In this document: positions 1 through 8,713 of the stretch, in pieces
Numbering within the stretch: position 1 is the stretch's first letter
Layout: each line of letters begins with the position of its first letter
NCBI GenBank assembly: GCA_029010575.1
Contig: JAQXKS010000052.1
Coordinates: 1-37,104, forward strand
Source: Bacteroidales bacterium
GTDB taxonomy: Bacteria > Bacteroidota > Bacteroidia > Bacteroidales > UBA932
Length of the DNA stretch: 37,104 nucleotides
Direction of reading: 5' to 3'
Notes under the pieces: generated by a model
What the model saw: only the letters and a program-made list of their open reading frames with translations
The model's database searches: none
Told to the model about the DNA's origin: nothing
Position numbers and translations under genes: made by a program

Positions 1-135
1 CAGGCCAGACTTTTGCCGCCGGCTTCCTTCAGATTCCACCTCACGATGGACACCCTTGCCCTTGGCTATATGCTTCCCGTCATTAGGGCGCATTCGGGAC
101 TTTCACCCGTTAGAGCATGCCCATGCTGGGCGTAC
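1..135 (-). mobile_element. Group II intron, 5' end (partial, continues off the left edge)
   Basis: Read on the minus strand, the segment begins GTACGCCCAGCATGGGC and contains GGGTGAAAGTCCC, AAGGGTGTCC and GGAATCTGAAGGAAG. These are the conserved domain I blocks of bacterial group II introns that carry a reverse transcriptase/maturase. The first bases, GTACG, differ by one base from the usual GTGYG 5' boundary. The ribozyme body and any maturase gene lie outside the window. The element starts 8 nt after the stem of the tRNA-Leu terminator, a target preference known from group IIC introns; I did not assign a structural class. Confidence 0.85.
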
Positions 136-136
136 T

Positions 137-182
137 AAAAAAAGAAGCCAGCCTATGGTGAATCAATAAGCTAGCTTCTTTT
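137..182 (-). terminator. Intrinsic terminator of tRNA-Leu
   Basis: On the minus strand AAGAAGCTAGCTTAT pairs with ATAGGCTGGCTTCTT, a stem of about 15 bp with two G-U pairs, followed by seven U residues. The stem begins a few nt after the tRNA 3' end. The group II intron starts one base after the U-run. Confidence 0.9.
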
Positions 183-184
183 CG

Positions 185-266
185 TGCGGGCGAAGGGACT
201 CGAACCCATACGCCTTACGGCACCAGATCCTAAGTCTGGCTTGGCTACCAATTACAACACGCCCGC
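185..266 (-). tRNA. tRNA-Leu (anticodon UAG)
   Basis: The minus strand folds as a class II tRNA. The acceptor stem GCGGGCG pairs with CGCCCGC, the discriminator is A, and the anticodon stem CCAGA/TCTGG encloses the loop CTTAGGA with anticodon TAG. There is a long variable arm (GCCGTAAGGC) and a T-arm containing GGTTCGAGTCC. CCA is not encoded. Length is 82 nt. Confidence 0.95.
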
Positions 267-280
267 TCCGTTTCCGTTTG

Positions 281-311
281 CAAATATACTACATTTTTAT
301 CAATACGCAAA
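281..311 (-). promoter_or_regulatory. Promoter of tRNA-Leu
   Basis: The minus strand carries TTTG (308-311), 19 nt, then TATATTTG (281-288), a full match to the Bacteroidetes -33/-7 consensus. The -7 ends 15 nt before the tRNA. The -33 box lies inside the last codons of prmA, so the tRNA can be transcribed independently of that gene. Confidence 0.75.
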
Positions 312-1166
312 TTTCTTCTTCAGCCGGAATTTGACTGCGCTCCACTTATCTTTGGTGCGAACCTCTTCCAAAACGAAACCGCACTCGTTAGCCTTAAACT
401 CCAACATCGGGATATCCTCTTCATAGAAACCGCTAACGATGAGAATCCCCTCTGTTCTAAGAGACCTGGCATAGGTGGAGATATCCGAAAGGAGAATGTT
501 CCTGTTGATATTGGCCAGGATAATGTCGTAGCTTCCGGCCTGAAGCAAAGAAGCATCACCACACAGAACCTTGGTCTTCTCACCTACCCTGTTCTTGTAT
601 GTATTCTCTTTGGCAGAATCTGCAGCGATCGGGTCTATATCAATGGCAATAACTGGAGCAGCAGCCTTCATTTTGGCTGCAAGAATGGCGAGCACACCCG
701 TACCGCACCCCATGTCGAGCACCTTTTTGCCCTTGATCTCCTCCTCCATATCCAGCATCATACCCACTATCAGAGAAGTGGTCTGGTGATGTCCTGTGCC
801 GAAAGCCATCTTCGGGTCAATGGTAATGATAAAGCGTGTCGGCTCAAGACCTTTATGAAACGAGGCCTTGATGGTGCACTGGCCATTTACCACGACAGGT
901 TCGAAAGAGGACTCCCAGACCTGATTCCAGTTAGTCTGTGGAATCAGGTCGAGAGTGTACTCTATATTAAATAGCGACTGATCTATCCCCGACAACAACA
1001 CTTTGAGGTTAGACTCCGAAAAATCCTCCTTTCGTATGTACGCCTTCAAGTAAGGATCTTCAGTCATATAGCTCTCAAACCCCAAATCATCGATTTCAGC
1101 TGTCAGAATCTCTGCAAACTCTTCACTGAAAGGAGTAAGTTTGAGAGAGAGTTCAATGTAGTCCAT
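300..1166 (-). CDS. prmA: Ribosomal protein L11 methyltransferase
   Basis: The 288-residue cytoplasmic enzyme should methylate ribosomal protein L11 using S-adenosylmethionine. The N-terminal substrate-recognition part runs to about residue 110. The Rossmann methyltransferase domain follows, with the family signature FGTGHH near residue 122, the SAM loop VLDMGCGTGVLAI near 149 and the active-site segment ILANINRNIL near 217. WNQVWESSFEPV, typical of PrmA, lies near residue 80. Length is normal for the family. It follows tpiA after 12 nt on the same strand and is probably cotranscribed with it. PrmA next to tpiA is an arrangement I have seen in Bacteroidales, which supports the call. Confidence 0.95.
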   Translation of the reverse strand: MDYIELSLKLTPFSEEFAEILTAEIDDLGFESYMTEDPYLKAYIRKEDFSESNLKVLLSGIDQSLFNIEYTLDLIPQTNWNQVWESSFEPVVVNGQCTIKASFHKGLEPTRFIITIDPKMAFGTGHHQTTSLIVGMMLDMEEEIKGKKVLDMGCGTGVLAILAAKMKAAAPVIAIDIDPIAADSAKENTYKNRVGEKTKVLCGDASLLQAGSYDIILANINRNILLSDISTYARSLRTEGILIVSGFYEEDIPMLEFKANECGFVLEEVRTKDKWSAVKFRLKKKFAY

Positions 1167-1178
1167 CGGGAAGAGATA

Positions 1179-1931
1179 TTAATAGCTTTTAGCAATACCT
1201 ATAAAATCGTCGGCCTTCAGGGCAGCACCACCGATAAGACCTCCGTCAATATCCTTCTGTGAGAAGAGTTCAGGAGCATTTGAAGGCTTGCAGCTTCCAC
1301 CATAAAGGATGGAAATCTCTTCAGCAAGTTCCCCGAACTTTGAAGCCAAAGTAGCTCTGATGAAAGCATGGATCTCCTGAGCCTGAGCAGAGGTAGCTGT
1401 CTTTCCTGTTCCAATAGCCCATACGGGTTCATAAGCCACTACGACCTGAGCCATCTGTTCAGGAGTTAGATTAAACAGGACCTCTTCAATCTGAGCCTTT
1501 ACTATTTCAAAATGTTTTCCGGCTTCACGTTCTTCCAGCTTTTCACCTACACAGTAGATTGGTTTAAGACCGTTTTCAAGTGCAAGAGCCATCTTGGCAT
1601 TAAGAGTTTCAGAGGTTTCTCCATAGTATTCCCTCCTTTCTGAGTGACCCAAAATAACATACTCGCAGCAGCAGGACTTAAGCATTGCTGCCGACACCTC
1701 ACCGGTGAATGCACCTTTGGGCTGATTGGCACAGTTCTGTGCGCCCAAAGAGAGACGGGAGCCTTTGAGAGCATCACCTACACTGACTATATGAGTGAAA
1801 GGGGGACATACTATAAGCCTTACATCTGAAGGCACTTCACCCATTTTCGAAACTATTCCGTTAACAAGTTCCACTCCCTCACATACAAGAGTGTTCATTT
1901 TCCAGTTACCTGCTACAATTTTTTGTCTCAT
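1179..1931 (-). CDS. tpiA: Triose-phosphate isomerase
   Basis: This 250-residue TIM-barrel enzyme interconverts dihydroxyacetone phosphate and glyceraldehyde 3-phosphate in glycolysis. All catalytic landmarks are present: NWKMN with the catalytic Lys near residue 11, the GHSERR segment with the catalytic His near 96, the signature AYEPVWAIGTGKTA with the catalytic Glu near 168, and the phosphate-binding GGSCKP and GGLIGGAAL segments at the C-terminus. Length is normal. It heads a two-gene minus-strand unit with prmA. A clear promoter lies about 27 nt upstream of the start codon, back to back with the tig promoter. Confidence 0.97.
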   Translation of the reverse strand: MRQKIVAGNWKMNTLVCEGVELVNGIVSKMGEVPSDVRLIVCPPFTHIVSVGDALKGSRLSLGAQNCANQPKGAFTGEVSAAMLKSCCCEYVILGHSERREYYGETSETLNAKMALALENGLKPIYCVGEKLEEREAGKHFEIVKAQIEEVLFNLTPEQMAQVVVAYEPVWAIGTGKTATSAQAQEIHAFIRATLASKFGELAEEISILYGGSCKPSNAPELFSQKDIDGGLIGGAALKADDFIGIAKSY

Positions 1932-1957
1932 TTCTTATTGTTTTAGTATTGATTCTG

Positions 1958-1965
1958 CAAAGATA
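1958..1965 (-). promoter_or_regulatory. -7 element for tpiA-prmA
   Basis: The minus strand reads TATCTTTG, a perfect TAnnTTTG, 26 nt before the tpiA start codon. The -33 position holds a T-rich TTTT rather than TTTG. Confidence 0.65.
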
Positions 1966-1994
1966 CTCTTTATTTTCTGCCTTTAAAATACAGA

Positions 1995-2026
1995 TTTGCA
2001 AAACTTAAAGGATTTATATATTTTTG
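1995..2026 (+). promoter_or_regulatory. Promoter of tig-clpP-clpX
   Basis: TTTG (1995-1998), a 20-nt spacer and TATTTTTG (2019-2026) match the Bacteroidetes sigma-ABfr consensus. The expected 5' untranslated region is about 45 nt. Confidence 0.75.
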
Positions 2027-2078
2027 CACCCCTTATATAATAGGGGGAAAAACCGTTTTGAAATAATTAACACAAGAT

Positions 2079-3401
2079 ATGGAAATTAAAGAACTCAACA
2101 ATGACGGTCTGACAATCAGACTCGCATTCCACTTCGTAGCTGAAGATTACGCCGAAGGAAGAAAGAAAATTCTCAACAGAATCCGCCGCAACGCAGACAT
2201 CAAGGGATTCAGAAAAGGCATGGCACCTACATCGCTCATTGAAAAAGCACATGGCGGTGAAGCACTTGTAGAATCCATCAACACCCTCATTTCTGAAAAC
2301 CTCAACAAGTATATTGAAGAAAACAAACTCTCGATCATCGGAGAACCTCTTCCCGTAGAAGACGATGAAAAGAAGAACACATTTGCAAACGGAGAAGAAT
2401 TCGATTTCACTTTCGACATCGCTCTCGCTCCTAAATTCGATGTTTCTTTGAGCGCAGAAGACAAGATCGCATACTACACAGTACCTGCAAACGAAACTGA
2501 AAAAGAGGCTTATAAGAAAAATATCTACAAACAGTTCTCGAAACTTGAAACATGTGATGCAGTAAAGGACGGTGACTTCCTAATCGCAGACTTCATCCAG
2601 GGTGACAGAAAAGTAGAAAACTCTTATATCTCCACCACTGTTCTTCCCGAAGAGGGAAAAGCACTGTTTATCGGCAAGAAGGCTGGTGATGAATTTGACA
2701 TCGACGTAGTGGCAGTATTCAACAACGAGACTGACCGTGCTGCTATGCTCAAGATGAAGAAAGAAGAACTTGCCGAAACTGCACCCGTATGGCATCTCGT
2801 AGTTAAAGAAGTTAAAAACTATGTTGACGCCGTTCCCGGACAGGAACTCTATGACCAGATGTTCGGAAAAGATGTAGTAAAGACCGAAGAAGAGTTCAAT
2901 GCAGAAATCGAAAAGAGACTCGTTGAAGAACTCAAACAGGAAAGCGACTACAGATTTATGCTCGATGCACGCAAATACCTCATCGACAAAGCTAACATAG
3001 CTCTCCCTGAAGATTTCCTCAAGAGATGGCTCTTCACTGCAAACGAAGGCAAATTCACAATGGAAGAAATTGAAAAAGATTTTCCCCTCTTCCTTCAGGA
3101 CTTCAGATGGCAGAGCATCGCTAACAAGATTATCACAGACAACAAACTTGAAATCAACAGAGAATCTATCAAGGCTGAAGCAATCAAGCTTGCACAGTAC
3201 CAGTTCGCTATGTACGGAATTGCTAACGCACCTGCTGATCAGCTCGAAAACTTCGCTGAAATGATTCTCAAAGATGAGAAACAGTCACGCCGCCTCTTCG
3301 AAAAGGCTGAGGAGACAGCAGTGCTCGCATTCCTCAGAGGAGTTGTAACCCTTGAAAACAAGGAGATCAGCTCAGAAGAGCTCCGTAAAATGAACAACTA
3401 A
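2079..3401 (+). CDS. tig: Trigger factor (ribosome-associated chaperone)
   Basis: The 440-residue protein should bind the ribosomal exit tunnel and shield nascent chains. The N-terminal ribosome-binding domain holds the recognisable segment GFRKGMAPTSLIEKAHG near residues 46-62, a divergent form of the GFRxGKxP loop. The middle peptidyl-prolyl isomerase domain (about 150-245) lacks the usual FKBP signature, as is common in Bacteroidetes. The C-terminal part (about 260-440) is charged and helical, as expected of the substrate-cradling arms. Assignment is strengthened by clpP and clpX directly downstream, a widely conserved order. The gene has its own promoter and leads the operon. Confidence 0.9.
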   Translation: MEIKELNNDGLTIRLAFHFVAEDYAEGRKKILNRIRRNADIKGFRKGMAPTSLIEKAHGGEALVESINTLISENLNKYIEENKLSIIGEPLPVEDDEKKNTFANGEEFDFTFDIALAPKFDVSLSAEDKIAYYTVPANETEKEAYKKNIYKQFSKLETCDAVKDGDFLIADFIQGDRKVENSYISTTVLPEEGKALFIGKKAGDEFDIDVVAVFNNETDRAAMLKMKKEELAETAPVWHLVVKEVKNYVDAVPGQELYDQMFGKDVVKTEEEFNAEIEKRLVEELKQESDYRFMLDARKYLIDKANIALPEDFLKRWLFTANEGKFTMEEIEKDFPLFLQDFRWQSIANKIITDNKLEINRESIKAEAIKLAQYQFAMYGIANAPADQLENFAEMILKDEKQSRRLFEKAEETAVLAFLRGVVTLENKEISSEELRKMNN

Positions 3402-3418
3402 ACAGACAAAAAGGATAT

Positions 3419-4087
3419 ATGGCTTCGGAATTTGAAAAATATGCTGTAAAGCATCTGAATATCAGCAGCAACACACTCAACGGATACTCTAAGGTATATG
3501 CAGGGTACATAAATCCCACCATTATCGAAGAACGTCAGTTGAACGTGGCATCAATGGATGTCTTCTCACGACTTATGATGGACAGGATTATCTTTCTTGG
3601 CGTGGGAATCGACTCTGATGTCGCAAACATCGTACAGGCACAGTTGCTCTTTCTAGAATCAGCAGATTCCAAAGCGGATATCCAAATATACATAAACTCT
3701 CCGGGCGGCATGGTATATGCCGGCCTGGGGATTTATGATACAATGCAGCTGGTTGCGCCTGATGTTGCAACAATATGTACCGGAATGGCAGCCTCCATGG
3801 CAGCAGTACTCCTGACAGCAGGAGAAAAGGGAAAGCGTTCTGTTCTTCCGCACTCCAGAGTACTTATCCACCAGCCGTTAGGTGGAGCCGAAGGTCAGGC
3901 ATCAGACATAGAAATTGCAGCACGTGAAATAAAAAAGCTCAAGAACGAGTTATACGATATAATATCGACCCACAGCGGCCAGCCAATTGAAAAGATAGCA
4001 GCAGATGCCGACAGGGATTATTGGATGAATGCATCTGAAGCTGTTGAATATGGAATGGCAGATCACATATTAACCCGTCAGAAATAA
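3419..4087 (+). CDS. clpP: ATP-dependent Clp protease proteolytic subunit
   Basis: This 222-residue serine protease forms the tetradecameric chamber fed by ClpX. The Ser of [11 protein letters not shown] near residue 124 is the nucleophile, and the His in [11 protein letters not shown] near residue 150 is the general base. The SPGG segment of the oxyanion region is at about 94-97 ([11 protein letters not shown]). It starts 17 nt after tig and ends 7 nt before clpX, so the three are almost certainly one transcript. The N-terminal extension of about 25 residues before the mature fold may be removed by self-processing, as in other ClpP proteins. Confidence 0.97.
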   Translation: MASEFEKYAVKHLNISSNTLNGYSKVYAGYINPTIIEERQLNVASMDVFSRLMMDRIIFLGVGIDSDVANIVQAQLLFLESADSKADIQIYINSPGGMVYAGLGIYDTMQLVAPDVATICTGMAASMAAVLLTAGEKGKRSVLPHSRVLIHQPLGGAEGQASDIEIAAREIKKLKNELYDIISTHSGQPIEKIAADADRDYWMNASEAVEYGMADHILTRQK

Positions 4088-4094
4088 CATATAT

Positions 4095-5408
4095 ATGGCA
4101 TCAGGCAATGACAGACGACATATAACCTGCGACATCTGCGGCAGAAATGACATGCAGGTGGACATGCTGCTAACTACAGCAACAGGAGGAATATGCAAGG
4201 AATGTGCGTTTAGAATATACTCAATAGTGGATGAGGCTATCAATGAAGGATTCATTCTTCCTTCCGAATTCGGTAAAGAGCCTAAAAAGCAGGTCTCCTG
4301 CGAAAAGCTAAATTTCACCCCAAAAGAGATTACCACATTTCTGGACAGGTTCGTAATCGGACAGGAGGAGGCCAAAAAGTTCCTTTCAGTTGCCGTCTAT
4401 AACCACTACAAGAGAATCAACGAAGTTTTCAAGCAGAATAAGAAGAAAAAGAAGGTCTCCGGAAAGAATGGAACCCTTGAAAACGAAAAGAGCGTTCTTG
4501 AAGTAGAAAAGTCAAATATCCTCTTGGTCGGACCTACAGGAACAGGCAAGACACTCCTTGCGAAGAGCATAGCAAAGATGCTCAATGTTCCCTTCGCCAT
4601 TGTAGATGCGACTGTACTGACAGAAGCCGGATATGTCGGTGAGGATGTTGAAAGCATCCTCACACGTCTTTTGCAGGCAGCAGATTACGATGTGGAAAAG
4701 GCAGAAAGAGGTATCGTCTTCATCGATGAAATCGACAAGATTGCCAGAAAGAGCGACAACCCCTCAATCACACGTGACGTTTCAGGAGAGGGAGTCCAGC
4801 AGGCAATGCTTAAACTTTTGGAGGGAACCATAGTAAATGTTCCTCCTCAGGGCGGCAGGAAACACCCTGAACAGAAACTCATCAGCGTAAACACCACAAA
4901 TATTCTCTTTATCTGTGGGGGAGCTTTTGAAGGAATCGAAAAAAGAATTGCACAAAGACTCAATACCCATACCGTCGGATATGGAGCATCTGCCAAAAAT
5001 GCGCGCATAGACAAGGATAACCTCCTTCAGTACATTGCGCCACAAGATCTGCGTTCATACGGACTCATACCTGAAATCGTAGGCCGTATGCCTGTAGTGA
5101 CATATCTCCACCCCTTGGACAGAGAGGCATTGCTCAGAATCCTTACCGAACCCGAAAACGCACTTATCAAACAGTACACAAAGCTTTTCGAGATGGAGGA
5201 TGTAAAGCTCACCATAGATGATGAGGTATTGGAGTTCATTGTAGATACTGCTATCGAATACAAGCTGGGAGCCAGAGGTCTGCGTGCTATCTGCGAGGCT
5301 ATAATGCTGGATCCCATGTACGAAACTCCTGGCAGTGGAAAGAAAGAGGTCCATATCGGACTTGATTTTGCCAAAGCGAAAGTATCCAATATCACATCCA
5401 CACTTTAG
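4095..5408 (+). CDS. clpX: ClpX, AAA+ unfoldase of ClpXP
   Basis: The 437-residue ATPase recognises tagged proteins, unfolds them and threads them into ClpP. The N-terminal zinc-binding domain carries Cys12, Cys15, Cys34 and Cys37 (CDIC...CKEC). The AAA+ module contains Walker A GPTGTGKT, the pore loop GYVG, Walker [10 protein letters not shown] and the conserved [10 protein letters not shown] segment. The C-terminal small domain includes [10 protein letters not shown] lysine-rich insertion ([11 protein letters not shown]) follows the first AAA+ helices, a position where length varies in the family. The gene lies 7 nt after clpP. No terminator is visible after its stop. Confidence 0.97.
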   Translation: MASGNDRRHITCDICGRNDMQVDMLLTTATGGICKECAFRIYSIVDEAINEGFILPSEFGKEPKKQVSCEKLNFTPKEITTFLDRFVIGQEEAKKFLSVAVYNHYKRINEVFKQNKKKKKVSGKNGTLENEKSVLEVEKSNILLVGPTGTGKTLLAKSIAKMLNVPFAIVDATVLTEAGYVGEDVESILTRLLQAADYDVEKAERGIVFIDEIDKIARKSDNPSITRDVSGEGVQQAMLKLLEGTIVNVPPQGGRKHPEQKLISVNTTNILFICGGAFEGIEKRIAQRLNTHTVGYGASAKNARIDKDNLLQYIAPQDLRSYGLIPEIVGRMPVVTYLHPLDREALLRILTEPENALIKQYTKLFEMEDVKLTIDDEVLEFIVDTAIEYKLGARGLRAICEAIMLDPMYETPGSGKKEVHIGLDFAKAKVSNITSTL

Positions 5409-5424
5409 TCCCATATCTCAATTA

Positions 5425-5432
5425 TAGCTTTG
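5425..5432 (+). promoter_or_regulatory. Possible -7 element immediately before the MATE gene
   Basis: TAGCTTTG matches TAnnTTTG. A weak upstream match (CTTTA at 5403-5407) sits about 17-18 nt away. Initiation would fall close to the ATG at 5439, which would give a leaderless or nearly leaderless mRNA. Confidence 0.45.
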
Positions 5433-5438
5433 CTTGTT

Positions 5439-6803
5439 ATGAGAAGGGATGCTGTTGATTTCGAAAAAGATCGCACCTCTGATTTATTCAGAAAACTATT
5501 TGTACCGACACTTATCGGTTCTTTGAGTCTCTCAGCTGTCACAGCTATTGACGGTATTTTCATTGGACATGGATTGGGAACAGAGGCACTGGCAGCGGTA
5601 AACCTCATTGTTCCCGTATGGATTCTGTTCATCTCTATAGGTCTTATGCTCGGCATAGGTTCCTCTGTGGTAATGTCTATCCATCTGTCTAAACAGAATA
5701 TCAAGGCAGCACGCATTAACCTGACACAGGCGATGATTGCGAGCAATGTCGTAGTCTTCATTATCAGCGTTCTCATACTGATGTTCCCATCAAGGACAGC
5801 CATACTGCTTGGAGCCTCCGAGGATCTGGTTCCTCTGGTAAGGGATTACCTTATCGGTGTGACTCCTGGCTTCATTTTTCAGCAGTGGAGTCTCATAGGA
5901 CTGTTCGCCATTCGTCTTGACGGCTCTCCCAATGTAGCGATGATTTCAAATCTACTCAATGGAATTACCAATGTTCTCCTCGATTACCTATTCATTTTCC
6001 CTTTCGGATGGGGTATGCTCGGTGCTGCAGCAGCCACAGGTACCAGCATTTTTGTGGGCGGAGCGGTGGCTATATGGTACTTCATCTTCAAGGCCAGGAA
6101 GATAAGACCGATAAGAATCAAGGGCAGCATTACATCCCTCAAACTTTCTATAAGGAATATAGGATACCAATGTCGAATCGGTTTCCCGACCTTCATCGGA
6201 GAGTTCGCAATGGCAGTAATAACATTTGTCGGTAATTTTACATTCATGCACTACCTTGGCACAGATGGCGTAAGTGCATTTGGTGTGGCCTGCTATTACA
6301 CACCTTTGCTGTTTATGGTGGCAAATGCCATATCGACATCTGCCCAGCCTATAATCAGCTATAATTTTGGAGCCGGAAGGAGAGAGAAGATATCTGAAAC
6401 GGAGAGAATAATTACTGTATCATCTCTGTTTTTCGGCGTGGGAGTCTCACTTGCCTTCGTACTGTTCCCAGAGATTTTCGTTACACTCTTCATAGACAGT
6501 AATACTCAAGCAGCACGGATTGCGATAGAGGGACTACCCTATTTTGCATCAGGTTTCCTCTTTCTGATCCTTGATATCGTTGCAATAGGCTATCTGCAGA
6601 GTCTTGAAAAAGTAAAAGCCCCCACAATCTTTTCACTATTGAGAGGGCTCATCCTTGTGGTACCTGCATATATTTTTCTTCCGAAGCTGTTCTCTACTGC
6701 GGGAATATGGCTCAGTACCGCTGCTGCTGACTTCATTACATTCCTTATGCTATTGTTCTACCTCCTGTTTATGAAGAGGCAAGGTAAGCTATCACATTCT
6801 TGA
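5439..6803 (+). CDS. MATE family multidrug/Na+ antiporter
   Basis: This 454-residue inner-membrane protein has about twelve hydrophobic segments, the usual topology of MATE exporters that expel cationic compounds in exchange for Na+ or H+. N-terminal family features are visible: FVPTLIGSLSLSAVTAIDGIF, then GLGTEALAAVNLIVPV. The second half repeats the pattern from about residue 235. The ATG at 5439 is chosen over an in-frame TTG nine bases upstream because the TTG lies inside a promoter-like motif. The 3' end overlaps the oppositely oriented YwqG-like gene by 35 bp. The substrate cannot be read from sequence. Confidence 0.88.
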   Translation: MRRDAVDFEKDRTSDLFRKLFVPTLIGSLSLSAVTAIDGIFIGHGLGTEALAAVNLIVPVWILFISIGLMLGIGSSVVMSIHLSKQNIKAARINLTQAMIASNVVVFIISVLILMFPSRTAILLGASEDLVPLVRDYLIGVTPGFIFQQWSLIGLFAIRLDGSPNVAMISNLLNGITNVLLDYLFIFPFGWGMLGAAAATGTSIFVGGAVAIWYFIFKARKIRPIRIKGSITSLKLSIRNIGYQCRIGFPTFIGEFAMAVITFVGNFTFMHYLGTDGVSAFGVACYYTPLLFMVANAISTSAQPIISYNFGAGRREKISETERIITVSSLFFGVGVSLAFVLFPEIFVTLFIDSNTQAARIAIEGLPYFASGFLFLILDIVAIGYLQSLEKVKAPTIFSLLRGLILVVPAYIFLPKLFSTAGIWLSTAAADFITFLMLLFYLLFMKRQGKLSHS

Positions 6804-7416
6804 AAGAGGGACGTTCCAGATCTTCCTTGGGTATCAGGAAGAGCAGCTGTCCCCAATCCATGAAATTCAGTGTATGCTCATCATCGATATCATCACTATC
6901 GAGCTGCAGTAGAAGTGTATATTTGTCCAAGTCGACATCATCTGCCAAATATGCCGGCAGACCAAGCAGTTTAGTATCGAACTCCGAGCCTTGGTCCTCT
7001 ACAGCCTCAAAGTCAATCTTATGTTCCCTTATCGAGATAGGATTATCATCATCGTCGATAAGTACTACTCTTTCGAAATTTTCATAATCGTTGCGTGGAT
7101 AATAGAGAACCTTAACATCACCCGGGTTCCAGAAAGCATCTCCTACAGGGTCACACAATAAATCCCCGAGATAATACTCGATCTTTCCAAAGAAATAGAG
7201 CATTCCCTCCTTAGGCAGTCTGTTCTGCTTGTCATACCGCGCGACCTGAGTGCAGTTAATCTGTCCGATAAAGGTGTAGTGGACTTTATCTCCCTCCTCG
7301 TCCTTATAAACAGGAAAATCGAAACTGCGAGGGAGATCAGGGTCTCCCCACAGTTTCGATTCACCTATATTAAGTTCTCCCTCAACAACGTGATGGATAA
7401 GCTTAATAGCATTCAT
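6769..7416 (-). CDS. DUF1963 / YwqG-like protein
   Basis: A 215-residue soluble, acidic protein with the layout of the YwqG family: SKLWGDPDLPRSFDFPV near residue 20, FIGQINCTQVARYD near 50 and MLYFFGKIEY near 72, then a C-terminal WGQLLFLIPKEDL segment. Function is unknown for the family, so none is proposed. It starts one base after the stop of the upstream aminotransferase and must share its transcript. Its last 35 bp overlap the end of the MATE gene on the other strand. Confidence 0.8.
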   Translation of the reverse strand: MNAIKLIHHVVEGELNIGESKLWGDPDLPRSFDFPVYKDEEGDKVHYTFIGQINCTQVARYDKQNRLPKEGMLYFFGKIEYYLGDLLCDPVGDAFWNPGDVKVLYYPRNDYENFERVVLIDDDDNPISIREHKIDFEAVEDQGSEFDTKLLGLPAYLADDVDLDKYTLLLQLDSDDIDDEHTLNFMDWGQLLFLIPKEDLERPSFKNVIAYLASS

Positions 7417-7417
7417 A

Positions 7418-8605
7418 TTATTTCATTAATTTCTTGATTGCATTAGCAAGACGTCTTACACCTTCCTTGATATTTTCATCAGATGCATAAGAGAAGTTTA
7501 GACGGAGGGTATTCTGTCCCTTGCCATCGCAATAGAATACTTCACCGATTACGAATGCAACATTTTCCTGTATAGCTACATTGAAGAGTTCTCTTGCATC
7601 CATATATTCAGGAAGAGTAACCAATAGGAAGAGACCACCATCTGGACGAGTCCACTTAACTCCTTCAGGCATCATTTCTGTGAGACATTTATCCATAAGG
7701 TCCCTCTTATTTCTGTAGAGGTTGATAGTCTTCTGAAGGTTGGTTTCGTAGTAGCCTTTTTCCATGTATCTTGCTGCAACTTCCTGATTGAATACAGGAG
7801 TACAGAGGTCAGCAGACTGTTTTGCCACTTCGAGTTTTTCGATGATTTCCTTGCTTGCAAGAACCCATCCGATACGGAAACCGGGGCAGAAAGTCTTTGA
7901 GAATGTACCTGCGAGCATTACCCTTTCAGGGCAGAGAGAGTACATTGTAGGCTGAGCTTCACCTTCGAAACGGATTTCCTTGTAAGGGCTGTCTTCGAGG
8001 ACAAGGATGTCATATTTTTCTGCTACTGCAAGAATTTCCTTTCTTCTTTCAGCTGTCATTGTAACACCTGTAGGGTTCTGGAAGTCAGGAATAGCATAGA
8101 TAAATTTGGGTTTCTTGCCAATAGCACAGAGAGCGCTTACCACAGCTTCAGCCTCTTCATCGTTCTTGATACCGATGGGCTGTGCCTGATAAGAGTAGAA
8201 TGCCTGAAGAGCTCCAAGATATGAAGGAAGACCGCAGAGCACTGTGTCACCGGGGTTCAGGAACACTCTTGAAATCAAGTCGAGAGCCTGCTGTGAAGCC
8301 GTAGTGATGATGATATTTTCATAAGTGCAGTCAATACCTTCTTCCTGGTATTTCTTTGCAATCTGTTTTCTCAAAGCAATGCTACCGGTGGTAGGACCAT
8401 ACTGGAGGAGCTTTTCAGGCATCTCTTCCATGAGTTCGGTCATGATAGCTTTGAGGTCTTCAACAGGGAATGTCAAAGCATTGGGGAAACCGCCGGCGAA
8501 TGATATGATTTCGGGTTTATTTGCCACATTAAGAAGGTCGCGAATTGCGCTTCTTCTCATATTCTTGGCATTGTTGGAGAGAAAATGTGTTAAATCTATA
8601 GCCAT
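7418..8605 (-). CDS. PLP-dependent class I/II aminotransferase (LysN/ARO8-like)
   Basis: The 395-residue protein is a fold-type I aminotransferase. ISFAGGFPNALTFP (about 34-47) is the substrate-side motif of the 2-aminoadipate/aromatic aminotransferase subgroup. Also visible are QYGPTTGSIALR, PDFQNPTGVTM with the conserved Asn-Pro-Thr-Gly, and the PLP-binding Lys in AGTFSKTFCPGFRIGW near residue 240. The C-terminal RLNFSYAS includes the carboxylate-binding Arg. There is no MocR DNA-binding domain, so it is a metabolic enzyme rather than a regulator. The amino donor and product cannot be specified. A good promoter lies upstream; DUF1963 follows in the same unit. Confidence 0.9.
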   Translation of the reverse strand: MAIDLTHFLSNNAKNMRRSAIRDLLNVANKPEIISFAGGFPNALTFPVEDLKAIMTELMEEMPEKLLQYGPTTGSIALRKQIAKKYQEEGIDCTYENIIITTASQQALDLISRVFLNPGDTVLCGLPSYLGALQAFYSYQAQPIGIKNDEEAEAVVSALCAIGKKPKFIYAIPDFQNPTGVTMTAERRKEILAVAEKYDILVLEDSPYKEIRFEGEAQPTMYSLCPERVMLAGTFSKTFCPGFRIGWVLASKEIIEKLEVAKQSADLCTPVFNQEVAARYMEKGYYETNLQKTINLYRNKRDLMDKCLTEMMPEGVKWTRPDGGLFLLVTLPEYMDARELFNVAIQENVAFVIGEVFYCDGKGQNTLRLNFSYASDENIKEGVRRLANAIKKLMK

Positions 8606-8644
8606 TTTATTTTGTATTAAAAAGTTCTAAAATATAATTACCTA

Positions 8645-8675
8645 CAAAAGTAACAATTCGTAATGACAAAACAAA
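8645..8675 (-). promoter_or_regulatory. Promoter of aminotransferase-DUF1963 unit
   Basis: The minus strand has TTTG (8672-8675), 19 nt, then TACTTTTG (8645-8652). Both boxes match the Bacteroidetes consensus. The -7 ends 39 nt before the start codon. Confidence 0.75.
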
Positions 8676-8713
8676 TATTTTGCTATCTTTACGAACACGA
8701 AAAGAAAATTACT

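Noticed and set aside
184-426. An 80-codon plus-strand frame across the tRNA and prmA end
   Set aside because: It overlaps a tRNA gene and the 3' end of prmA on the other strand.
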